Assembly (NCBI GenBank): GCA_039811765.1
Contig: JBDHZF010000154.1
Coordinates: 1 to 5,039, forward strand
DNA length: 5,039 nucleotides
Reading direction: 5' to 3'
From: JAGQUL01 sp039811765
GTDB lineage: Bacteria > Actinomycetota > Thermoleophilia > Gaiellales > SKUG01
Below the pieces are notes generated by a model, which had not been told where the DNA came from, searched no databases, and saw only the letters and a program-made list of their open reading frames with translations. The position numbers and the translations under genes were made by a program. Positions 1 to 4,797 of the stretch are shown here, piece after piece. Within the stretch, counting starts at the first letter, position 1, and every line of letters starts with the position of its first letter.

Positions 1-117
1 ACCTGGATCGGCGGCGGCCACCGCCAGGCCGCCGGCTTCAACACGAGCGACGAGCTTGCCGCCGTCGTCGAGCGCGTCGACACCGCGATCCGTGAGCAGC
101 TCGGCCTCGACGGCTGA
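1..117 (+). CDS. nrnA: C-terminus of DHH/DHHA1 phosphoesterase (NrnA-like), 5' end outside window
   Basis: Only the last 38 residues and the TGA stop are visible; the reading frame is open at the left edge. The stretch GGGHRQAAGF at visible residues 4-13 matches the glycine-rich motif near the end of the DHHA1 domain (typically GGGHxxAAGF), which binds the nucleotide substrate. The helix that follows, rich in Val, Glu and Ala, is the usual C-terminal cap. Family members are cytoplasmic enzymes that degrade nanoRNA (2-5 nt oligoribonucleotides), and many also dephosphorylate pAp. The position upstream of truB and ribF is the conserved actinobacterial location for this gene, although here the AbiE pair lies in between. 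The family is well supported by motif plus context. The exact substrate, and the catalytic DHH motif itself, cannot be judged from this tail. Confidence 0.85.
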   Translation, partial: TWIGGGHRQAAGFNTSDELAAVVERVDTAIREQLGLDG

Positions 118-132
118 TTCGAAACGACATTT

Positions 133-168
133 GCAAACTTGCTCACCACCGGTGGGGAACAAATTTGC
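133..168. promoter_or_regulatory. 36-bp imperfect dyad, candidate AbiEi operator
   Basis: The arms GCAAACTTG (133-141) and CAAATTTGC (160-168) are inverted copies with one mismatch. The centre CCACCGGTGG (146-155) is a perfect palindrome on the same axis (150.5). In all, 15 of 18 position pairs are complementary. No T-run follows, so an intrinsic terminator for the upstream gene is unlikely. AbiEi antitoxins are known to repress their own operon by binding inverted repeats in the promoter region, and this dyad lies just upstream of the antitoxin gene. The operator role is inferred. Confidence 0.55.
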
Positions 169-170
169 GG

Positions 171-199
171 TTTCTGCCATCCGCACGGGTTGATACTGT
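171..199 (+). promoter_or_regulatory. Possible promoter for the abiE genes (weak)
   Basis: A TACTGT hexamer (194-199) fits the actinobacterial TANNNT form of the -10 element. A poor -35 (TTTCTG, 171-176) lies 17 nt upstream. The overlapping GATACT (192-197) is an alternative -10. The stretch 118-210 is visibly more AT-rich than the flanking genes. Transcription would start near 205-207, just before the C/G palindrome. The match is weak, and read-through from the upstream operon is also possible. Confidence 0.25.
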
Positions 200-208
200 A
201 CGCGAAAA

Positions 209-226
209 CTCCCCCCCGGGGGGGAG
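209..226. repeat. Perfect 18-bp palindrome CTCCCCCCCGGGGGGGAG
   Basis: Seven C followed by seven G, flanked by CT and AG, form a perfect self-complementary block centred at 217.5. This is 67 bp from the centre of the dyad at 133-168. It lies between the likely promoter and the antitoxin start, so it could act as a second operator site. As RNA it could form a stem in the leader just upstream of the ribosome-binding site. There is no U-tract after it, which argues against a simple terminator. Confidence 0.6.
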
Positions 227-242
227 CAAACGCGTCGAAGGT

Positions 243-905
243 ATGAGCGTGGCGGAATCGTCGCAGTGGATACTCGAGCGGCTGGAGCCCGTGCTGCGCG
301 AGCAGGACGGATACTTCACTGCGGCCCAGGCGCGAGCGCTCGACCTATCCACGGCGAAGATCGCGCGACTGCTCGATGACGAGCGAACCCGACGAGTTCG
401 CCCCCGTGTCTACGCGATGGTGGAGTACGCTCCCGTGCCGCGGGTTCCCGAGCGAATCTACTCCGCATGGTTGGCGATCGACGACAAGCGCCTGCCGTGG
501 GAACGCGACGAGCGGGTTGTCGTCGTGTCGCACGTAACCGCGGCAGCGCTGATCAACATCGGCACGCTCCCGGAGGATGGAGACGTGCACCTCACTGCGG
601 CGAGCGGCTCCGGGCGCACGCGCCTGGGCGGCATCGAATTGACCCGCCAGGGCCTCGACCTCGAGGACTGGCGCTGGCAGCGCGACCACCGGGTGATGGT
701 GACGAGCGCGGCGCGAACGATCGTGGACCTCGCCGTCGCGGGATACGACCACGACTACGTGCAGCGCGCCGCCAGCGATGCGATCGCACGAAGCGAGGCT
801 TCGCCCGCCGCGATCGAAGCGGCCATCGACCGGCACCCTCGAGGCTCGCTGCGTCGCATCGATTGGCTTCGCCGCTGGCTTGCCGATCGGGGGGCGACGT
901 CATGA
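243..905 (+). CDS. abiEi: AbiEi-like antitoxin / transcriptional regulator of a type IV toxin-antitoxin pair
   Basis: This 220-residue protein has the layout of AbiEi antitoxins. An N-terminal winged helix-turn-helix (about residues 15-60, containing GYFTAAQARALDLSTAKI and a basic stretch ending in RPRVYAM) precedes a C-terminal antitoxin domain (about 95-220) with SHVTAAALINIGTLP and TSAARTIVDLA, segments typical of the family. In studied cases AbiEi both represses the operon and neutralises the AbiEii toxin without a stable protein complex (type IV). The start is uncertain. ATG 243 is the first good start after the promoter region, but the only purine-rich site (GAAGG, 237-241) is 1 nt from it and 7 nt from an in-frame GTG at 249, which would give 218 residues. 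A TTG at 165 would extend the frame through the dyads and is unlikely. The stop overlaps the toxin start by 4 nt (ATGA), giving translational coupling. The gene is less GC-rich than truB, consistent with acquisition by transfer. Confidence 0.8.
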   Translation: MSVAESSQWILERLEPVLREQDGYFTAAQARALDLSTAKIARLLDDERTRRVRPRVYAMVEYAPVPRVPERIYSAWLAIDDKRLPWERDERVVVVSHVTAAALINIGTLPEDGDVHLTAASGSGRTRLGGIELTRQGLDLEDWRWQRDHRVMVTSAARTIVDLAVAGYDHDYVQRAASDAIARSEASPAAIEAAIDRHPRGSLRRIDWLRRWLADRGATS

Positions 906-1834
906 ACGTGCAGCGCGATCCCATGGCGCTCGAGCAGTCGATCACGGATCGAATCGCGCGACTGGCGCTCGCGCGCAGCGTTACGCCTTCGGACCGTGGC
1001 ATGTGGATTCAACGCATGCGCCGCGAGCTGGCATATCGGCGACTGCTCGCCCGGCTGTTCGATGCGCAGCCAGAGGAATGGGTGCTCAAGGGAGGAGTGT
1101 CACTGCAGTTCAGGCTCGATCCCAATCGACCCAGCAATGACATCGACATCGCGTACCTCGATCACGGCGCAGATCACGCCGTCGCGCTCCGTCGGCTCCG
1201 ACTCGCAGCGAACGGCACGCTGGACGACGGCTTCACGTTCGAGATCGGCGAGCCAATCACGTCGATCGACGAGCTCCGTGCGATCACGGTGCTCGTCACT
1301 GCTCGCATCGGCGTTCGGGAGTTCGCATCGTTCCATGTGGACATGGCGCCCCCGCGATCTGACATTCCATACGAGCTGATCCAACCCGACGGCCCGGACC
1401 TCGGTATCGAGGTGCTCGACCGGATGCCGATGCTGCGGCTCATCGCGCTCGAGCAGCAGGTCGCCGACAAGGTGTGCGCGATGTTCGAGCTGCACGGCGA
1501 GTCCCAGCGACCGTCTGCCCGCTCGCGCGACCTCGGCGACCTCGCGCTGCTCGCCGCGCAGTGCGAGTTCGACGGTGCCACGCTAACGACCGCGATCCGC
1601 GCGGAGGAGGCGCGTCGGCGCAGCGAGCTGCTCGCGCATGGCTTGCCGCAGCGCATCGAGCTCGCCGGCGAGCAGCAACGCGAGTGGCCGCGCACGTGGC
1701 GCAGACAGGCGCGCGATCCGCAGTTCGACTTCGACGAGTCGCTCGCGATCACCGCGCGCTTCATCGATCCGGTGCTTGCCGGCATGGCCGATGGTCGACG
1801 CTGGACCTTCGAGCAGGGCTGGCACGATGGGTGA
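902..1834 (+). CDS. abiEii: AbiEii-family nucleotidyltransferase toxin
   Basis: The 310-residue product carries the signatures of the AbiEii/MenT (DUF1814) nucleotidyltransferase-like toxins. These are LKGGVSLQFRL at residues 62-72 followed by RPSNDIDI (76-83), whose D80 and D82 are the expected metal ligands. Further on come FHVDMAP (144-150) and LEQQVADKVCAM (183-194) with the conserved Lys at 190, then RSRDLGDLALL (207-217), equivalent to the family's KDxxDL motif with D210 and D213. Relatives transfer nucleotides to targets, and the mycobacterial MenT3 modifies the 3' end of tRNA to block translation. The full motif set suggests an intact enzyme, though the substrate here is unknown. The start codon overlaps the antitoxin stop (ATGA), and a G-run at 889-894 can serve as its ribosome-binding site. 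The 3' end overlaps truB by 8 nt. GC is about 57% in the sampled lines 1081-1140 and 1321-1380, against 77-83% in two truB lines. Confidence 0.88.
   Translation: MNVQRDPMALEQSITDRIARLALARSVTPSDRGMWIQRMRRELAYRRLLARLFDAQPEEWVLKGGVSLQFRLDPNRPSNDIDIAYLDHGADHAVALRRLRLAANGTLDDGFTFEIGEPITSIDELRAITVLVTARIGVREFASFHVDMAPPRSDIPYELIQPDGPDLGIEVLDRMPMLRLIALEQQVADKVCAMFELHGESQRPSARSRDLGDLALLAAQCEFDGATLTTAIRAEEARRRSELLAHGLPQRIELAGEQQREWPRTWRRQARDPQFDFDESLAITARFIDPVLAGMADGRRWTFEQGWHDG
1815..1818 (+). promoter_or_regulatory. Weak ribosome-binding site for truB inside the toxin gene
   Basis: AGGG lies 8 nt before the truB ATG at 1827 and within the toxin coding sequence. It is the only purine-rich candidate at a workable distance. 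This suggests truB translation depends at least partly on ribosomes finishing the toxin gene. Confidence 0.4.
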
Positions 1835-2741
1835 GCCCTGCGGCTTCCTGCTCGTCGACAAGCCCAGCGGCCCGTCGTCGCACTCGGCCGTGCAGCAGGT
1901 GCGCCGCACGCTCGGCATCGGCGGGCGCCGCGGCACCAAGGCCGGGCACGCCGGCACGCTCGACCCGTTCGCGAGCGGCCTCCTGCTCGTGTTGGTGGGC
2001 AAGGCCACGCGGCTCATGCCGCTCGTGGTGGGCCACGACAAGCGCTACCTCGTCGACGTGCGCTTCGGCGCCTCCTCGACCACGGACGACCGCGAGGGCG
2101 AGCTGACGACGAGTGATGCGCCGAAGCCCCCGCGCGAGGCGGTGGAGGCAGCGCTCGTCGAACTCGTCGCCGCAACCGAGCAGGCCCCGCCCGCCGTGAG
2201 CGCGATCCACATCGACGGCGTGCGCGCCTACCAGCGCGTGCGCCGCGGCGAGGTGATCGACGTGCCGATGCGCGCCGTGCGCGTCGACTCGATCGAGCTC
2301 GTCGACTACGACGGCGAGACCGCACGACTCGACGTTCGCTGCGGCACGGGCACGTACATGCGCGCGCTCGCACGCGACCTCGGAATCGCCGTGGGCTGCC
2401 CCGCGCACTGCAGCGAGCTTCGGCGGCTCACGGTGGGGGAGTGGGACGCGCGCGACGCCGTCGCACCGACTGATGTCTCGCGCGCGCGCGTGAGAGACGC
2501 GCGCGACCTGCTCCACGGCATTCCCGAATTCCAGCTCGACGAGGCGCGGCTCGCCGACATCGTCGCCGGGCGCAGGATCCCGCTCCCGCCCGCGCTGCGC
2601 GATTCGTCCACCATCGCGCTCGTCGCGCCCGACGGCACGCTTGCCGCGATCGCCGAGCCCACGAGCGACGGCACGCTGCTGCAACCACGAACCGTGCTGA
2701 TCGACCCACCACCTGGCGACGTGCAAGGATCCACGACGTGA
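1827..2741 (+). CDS. truB: tRNA pseudouridine(55) synthase TruB
   Basis: The 304-residue protein converts U55 in the T-loop of tRNAs to pseudouridine in the cytoplasm. It begins MGEPCGFLLVDKPSGPSSHS, the usual TruB opening, which fixes ATG 1827 as the start. The catalytic motif is GHAGTLDPFASGLL (40-53), with the nucleophilic aspartate at D46 (equivalent to E. coli D48). Y74 in KRYLVDV, RAYQRVRRGE (133-142) and GTYMRALARDLG (175-186, R179) are the other conserved active-site segments. About 100 C-terminal residues form the TruB_C-like tail. Length is normal for the family. The start overlaps the AbiEii stop by 8 nt (1827-1834) with only a weak AGGG site upstream, and the stop overlaps ribF by 4 nt, so it is translated as part of a tightly packed operon. 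Confidence 0.96.
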   Translation: MGEPCGFLLVDKPSGPSSHSAVQQVRRTLGIGGRRGTKAGHAGTLDPFASGLLLVLVGKATRLMPLVVGHDKRYLVDVRFGASSTTDDREGELTTSDAPKPPREAVEAALVELVAATEQAPPAVSAIHIDGVRAYQRVRRGEVIDVPMRAVRVDSIELVDYDGETARLDVRCGTGTYMRALARDLGIAVGCPAHCSELRRLTVGEWDARDAVAPTDVSRARVRDARDLLHGIPEFQLDEARLADIVAGRRIPLPPALRDSSTIALVAPDGTLAAIAEPTSDGTLLQPRTVLIDPPPGDVQGSTT

Positions 2742-3661
2742 ACGAATCCGCCGCGCAACCTCGCCCCGTCATCGCCCTTGGCACGTTCGACGGCGTGCAC
2801 CGCGGGCATCGCGCGATGCTCGACCTCGCGCGCGAAGCCGCAGCCCCCGGCGATCGCCCGGTGCTCGCGGTGACGTTCGACCCGCACCCGCGCGCTGTGG
2901 TCGCCGGCGGCGCGCCACCCCTGCTGTGCACAGTCGACGAGCGCGCCGCGCGCATCCAAGCAGCCGGCGCCGACCTCGTGGAGGTCGTGCCGTTCACCGA
3001 GGCGTTCTCGCAGCTCACCCCGGGCCAGTTCGTCGACGACTGGCTCGTTGGACGCCTGCGCGCCGCCGCGGTTGTGGTTGGTCACAACTTCCGCTTCGGC
3101 CATCGCGCGTCCGGCGATCTCACCGCGCTGCGCGAACTGTGCCGCGCGCACGACGTGGAGGTCGTCACCTGCGATCTGCTCGTCGACGGCGACCAGCCGG
3201 TTTCGTCGAGCCGAATCCGTCGCCTGCTCGCCGGCGGCAACGTCGAACTCGCCACGCAGCTGCTCGGTTTTCCATACGACATCGAGGCGATCGTCGAGCA
3301 CGGCGCTCGCCGCGGCCGCGAACTCGGCATGCCGACCGCGAACCTCGCAGTGCCCGCCACGCGCCTCGTGCCGGCAGACGGGGTGTACGGCGGCATCGCC
3401 ACGCTCGCCGGCGAACGCTGGCCGGCCGCCACGAGCGTGGGCACCAACCCCCAGTTCACCGCCGACCAAGCCCACCCGCCGCGCACCGTGGAAGTGCACC
3501 TGATCGGCTACGACGGCCCCGATTTCTACGGCGAATCGCTGCACGTCACGTTCGAACAGCGCATCCGTGGTCAACGCACGTTCGATTCGATCGACGAGCT
3601 CGTCCAGCAGATGCAGCGGGATCTCGTGGACGTGCAAACGGGCATCGCGAACCGCCGGTGA
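2738..3661 (+). CDS. ribF: Bifunctional riboflavin kinase / FAD synthetase RibF
   Basis: The 307-residue enzyme phosphorylates riboflavin to FMN and adenylates FMN to FAD. The N-terminal FMN adenylyltransferase domain shows GTFDGVHRGH (15-24, nucleotide binding), VTFDPHP (45-51), VVGHNFRFGHRASGD (113-127) and SSSRIR (156-161). The C-terminal riboflavin kinase domain shows GMPTANL (197-203), DGVYGG (214-219), GTNPQF (235-240) and VEVHLI (251-256), whose E252 is the expected catalytic glutamate. It ends with the usual R-x-x-x-x-F-x-S-x-D-E-L segment (280-288). Length is typical and both active sites look intact. The GTG start overlaps the truB stop (GTGA), a coupling seen in many actinobacterial truB-ribF pairs. 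In many relatives rpsO follows, but it does not here within the window. Confidence 0.96.
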   Translation: MNESAAQPRPVIALGTFDGVHRGHRAMLDLAREAAAPGDRPVLAVTFDPHPRAVVAGGAPPLLCTVDERAARIQAAGADLVEVVPFTEAFSQLTPGQFVDDWLVGRLRAAAVVVGHNFRFGHRASGDLTALRELCRAHDVEVVTCDLLVDGDQPVSSSRIRRLLAGGNVELATQLLGFPYDIEAIVEHGARRGRELGMPTANLAVPATRLVPADGVYGGIATLAGERWPAATSVGTNPQFTADQAHPPRTVEVHLIGYDGPDFYGESLHVTFEQRIRGQRTFDSIDELVQQMQRDLVDVQTGIANRR

Positions 3662-3671
3662 CGGTTCCCCC

Positions 3672-3700
3672 TTGCGAGGTTCGAACTGCCGTCATACAAC
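3672..3700 (+). promoter_or_regulatory. Candidate promoter for the three-gene set after ribF
   Basis: TTGCGA (3672-3677) and TACAAC (3695-3700) are separated by 17 nt. Each matches the vegetative consensus at 4 of 6 positions. The predicted start near 3707 lies in the 115-nt gap between ribF and the next gene and would give a leader of about 70 nt. It is a reasonable but unproven promoter. Confidence 0.4.
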
Positions 3701-3728
3701 GGAATGGTCGCCATGACGTGACGCACTA

Positions 3729-3751
3729 GCCGGCCCCCGTGTTCTGCCGGC
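3729..3751 (+). other. Hairpin GCCGGC / GCCGGC in leader
   Basis: Two copies of the self-complementary hexamer GCCGGC (3729-3734 and 3746-3751) can pair around an 11-nt loop. No T-run follows, so it is not a classical intrinsic terminator. It ends 16 nt before the ribosome-binding site of the next gene and could be a leader structure or a weak transcription stop after ribF. Confidence 0.3.
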
Positions 3752-3776
3752 ACGCGACACGAAAGTTGGAAGGGTC

Positions 3777-4088
3777 ATGGCAGCAGGAGTAGGTGGAGTC
3801 GGCGGCGGAGACGGTGGTGGTCTCGCAAGCATGGCCGCGGCAGCGTCGCTGGCCTCGATGCCGCCCGTGTCGATGGCGCCGCCCTCGTCGCCATCGGCGC
3901 CCGAAGCGGCAGGAAACGCGTCGGTGGACACCGGATTCGATTCCGCGCCGGCCGTGCAGTCCGCGGGAATCCCGTTCCAAGTCGGCGCGCCGAACTCGAG
4001 AATGCTCGCGCCCAGTCCCATCGACACCGGCGTGCCGTCCACCGCTCAAGTCGCCGCCAGCTATTCCGCGTGGTCCTCGCCGAATTGA
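3777..4088 (+). CDS. Unknown small Gly/Ala/Ser/Pro-rich protein (103 aa)
   Basis: I do not recognise this gene. The ATG is preceded by GGAAGGG (3768-3774) with a short 2-nt gap, and third codon positions are mostly G or C, both of which support real coding. The product is of low complexity: a glycine-rich start (residues 5-15, nine Gly), an Ala/Met/Ser/Pro section (16-45) and a Ser/Pro/Ala-rich remainder. It has one Arg (R75), no Lys and no Cys, and is acidic overall. There is no Sec signal peptide, since basic residues and a continuous hydrophobic core are both absent, and there is no membrane segment. Such composition suggests a largely disordered protein. It heads a run of three genes with similar spacing (72 nt to the next). 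An exported or structural component is possible but unproven. Confidence 0.6.
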   Translation: MAAGVGGVGGGDGGGLASMAAAASLASMPPVSMAPPSSPSAPEAAGNASVDTGFDSAPAVQSAGIPFQVGAPNSRMLAPSPIDTGVPSTAQVAASYSAWSSPN

Positions 4089-4099
4089 CGCGCGCACCA

Positions 4100-4116
4100 G
4101 CAGGCGGACCGCCTGC
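4100..4116 (+). other. Hairpin between the first and second unknown genes
   Basis: GCAGGCGG (4100-4107) and CCGCCTGC (4109-4116) are perfect inverted copies around a single A. As RNA this gives a 7-bp stem with a GAC loop. It starts 12 nt after the first unknown gene and ends 28 nt before the next ribosome-binding site. No T-run follows, so it could be a processing or attenuation element rather than a full terminator. Confidence 0.45.
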
Positions 4117-4144
4117 ACGCGACCCCCGCGTCACAAGCCCCACT

Positions 4145-4151
4145 GGAAGGA
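4145..4151 (+). promoter_or_regulatory. Ribosome-binding site GGAAGGA for the coiled-coil gene
   Basis: GGAAGGA lies 9 nt before the ATG at 4161, a good match to the anti-Shine-Dalgarno sequence. It fixes the start of the 180-residue gene. The same TGGAAGG core precedes the 103-residue gene at 3767-3773. Confidence 0.65.
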
Positions 4152-4160
4152 CACGCCGAC

Positions 4161-4703
4161 ATGAACATTTCCACGACCAGCAACTCGTCGAACGACTTGC
4201 TCGCATCGATGCAGCCCGCGATGAACACCGCGTTCGAGGTGGGAGTTCCAACCAACGCCGACGGCGCGTCCGCGATCCTCGCGACGTCGGGCGACTACAT
4301 TCGCGGCGCGCAAGCCACGATGTCCAAGGTCGAGGACGGCATCGAGCAGCGTCGAACAGAACTTGAAACGGTGCAAGCGAGCAACCCAAAACGCGCGGCC
4401 GAGCTGCAGCAGCAGATCGACCTGCTGGAGCGCCTTCGCGATCGCATCCAGCTCTCGATCGAACGGGTGACCAAGAACATGTCGGGGCATCCAGACGATG
4501 CAAGCGACGACGGCGACGACGAGGCCGCGCTCGCGCGGGCTCGGCAGCGACGACTGGAGCAGAAGCGGGCGGAGGAGCACGAGCTGTTGCAGCGCCGGCA
4601 CGACCTGTTGAGCGGCGCCGTTCACGACTCGTTGATCGCGCCGGTCGACTCCACGAACGTGGCGGCGACCTACGCGTCGACAGGAGCGTCGGATCCCCGT
4701 TGA
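4161..4703 (+). CDS. Unknown coiled-coil protein (180 aa)
   Basis: I cannot assign a family. The N-terminus (MNISTTSNSSNDLL) is Ser/Thr/Asn-rich and has no Sec signal. Residues about 48-107 form a long charged amphipathic helix (for example IEQRRTELETVQASNPKRAAELQQQIDLLERLRDRI) with the heptad-like spacing of Leu/Ile expected of a coiled coil. It is interrupted near N75-P76, where a hairpin of two helices could turn. An acidic linker (PDDASDDGDDE, 111-121) follows, then a second helix rich in Arg, Glu and Gln (122-150) and a Ser/Thr/Ala tail. There is no Cys, no Trp and no membrane segment. The strong ribosome-binding site and a G/C third-position bias support a true gene. A secretion-substrate, structural or chaperone-like role is conceivable, but nothing in the sequence decides between these. 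Confidence 0.75.
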   Translation: MNISTTSNSSNDLLASMQPAMNTAFEVGVPTNADGASAILATSGDYIRGAQATMSKVEDGIEQRRTELETVQASNPKRAAELQQQIDLLERLRDRIQLSIERVTKNMSGHPDDASDDGDDEAALARARQRRLEQKRAEEHELLQRRHDLLSGAVHDSLIAPVDSTNVAATYASTGASDPR

Positions 4704-4743
4704 TGCGTTGACGAAGCACGCAACACACTGATCGGGACGAAGT

Positions 4744-4775
4744 GCGCGAGTCGCCGCCGACGAGGCGGCTCGCGC
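4744..4775 (+). terminator. Strong GC hairpin (possible attenuator or U-less terminator)
   Basis: GCGCGAG-T-CGCC (4744-4755) pairs with GGCG-G-CTCGCGC (4764-4775) around an 8-nt loop, giving 12 pairs including one U-G. A shorter alternative stem GCCGCC/GGCGGC (4753-4758 with 4764-4769) competes with it. No U-tract follows. U-poor hairpins of this sort are frequent candidates for termination or attenuation in high-GC actinobacteria. It lies between the coiled-coil gene and the next start and ends 8 nt before that gene's ribosome-binding site, so it could lower expression of the downstream gene. Confidence 0.5.
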
Positions 4776-4783
4776 GAGACGAC

Positions 4784-4789
4784 GAGGGA
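4784..4789 (+). promoter_or_regulatory. Ribosome-binding site GAGGGA for the last gene
   Basis: GAGGGA is 8 nt upstream of the GTG at 4798. This is the main reason for choosing that start. Confidence 0.55.
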
Positions 4790-4797
4790 CGAACACG

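Noticed and set aside
165..242. N-terminal extension of the antitoxin from TTG 165
   Set aside because: It would place the dyad arm, the promoter and the C/G palindrome inside coding sequence and adds 26 residues with no resemblance to the family.
2475..2506. CG-dinucleotide repeat with GTCTC/GAGAC inverted ends inside truB
   Set aside because: It lies in a normal coding stretch (Arg/Ala codons) of truB without a gap in the protein; explained by codon bias.
2306..3637. A 443-codon open frame on the - strand opposite truB and ribF
   Set aside because: It is antisense to two unmistakable housekeeping genes and shows no family motif.
3676..3692. T-loop-like GGTTCGA, possible tRNA fragment or attachment site after ribF
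   Set aside because: The flanking bases do not pair as a T-arm stem, and no acceptor or anticodon arm is present.
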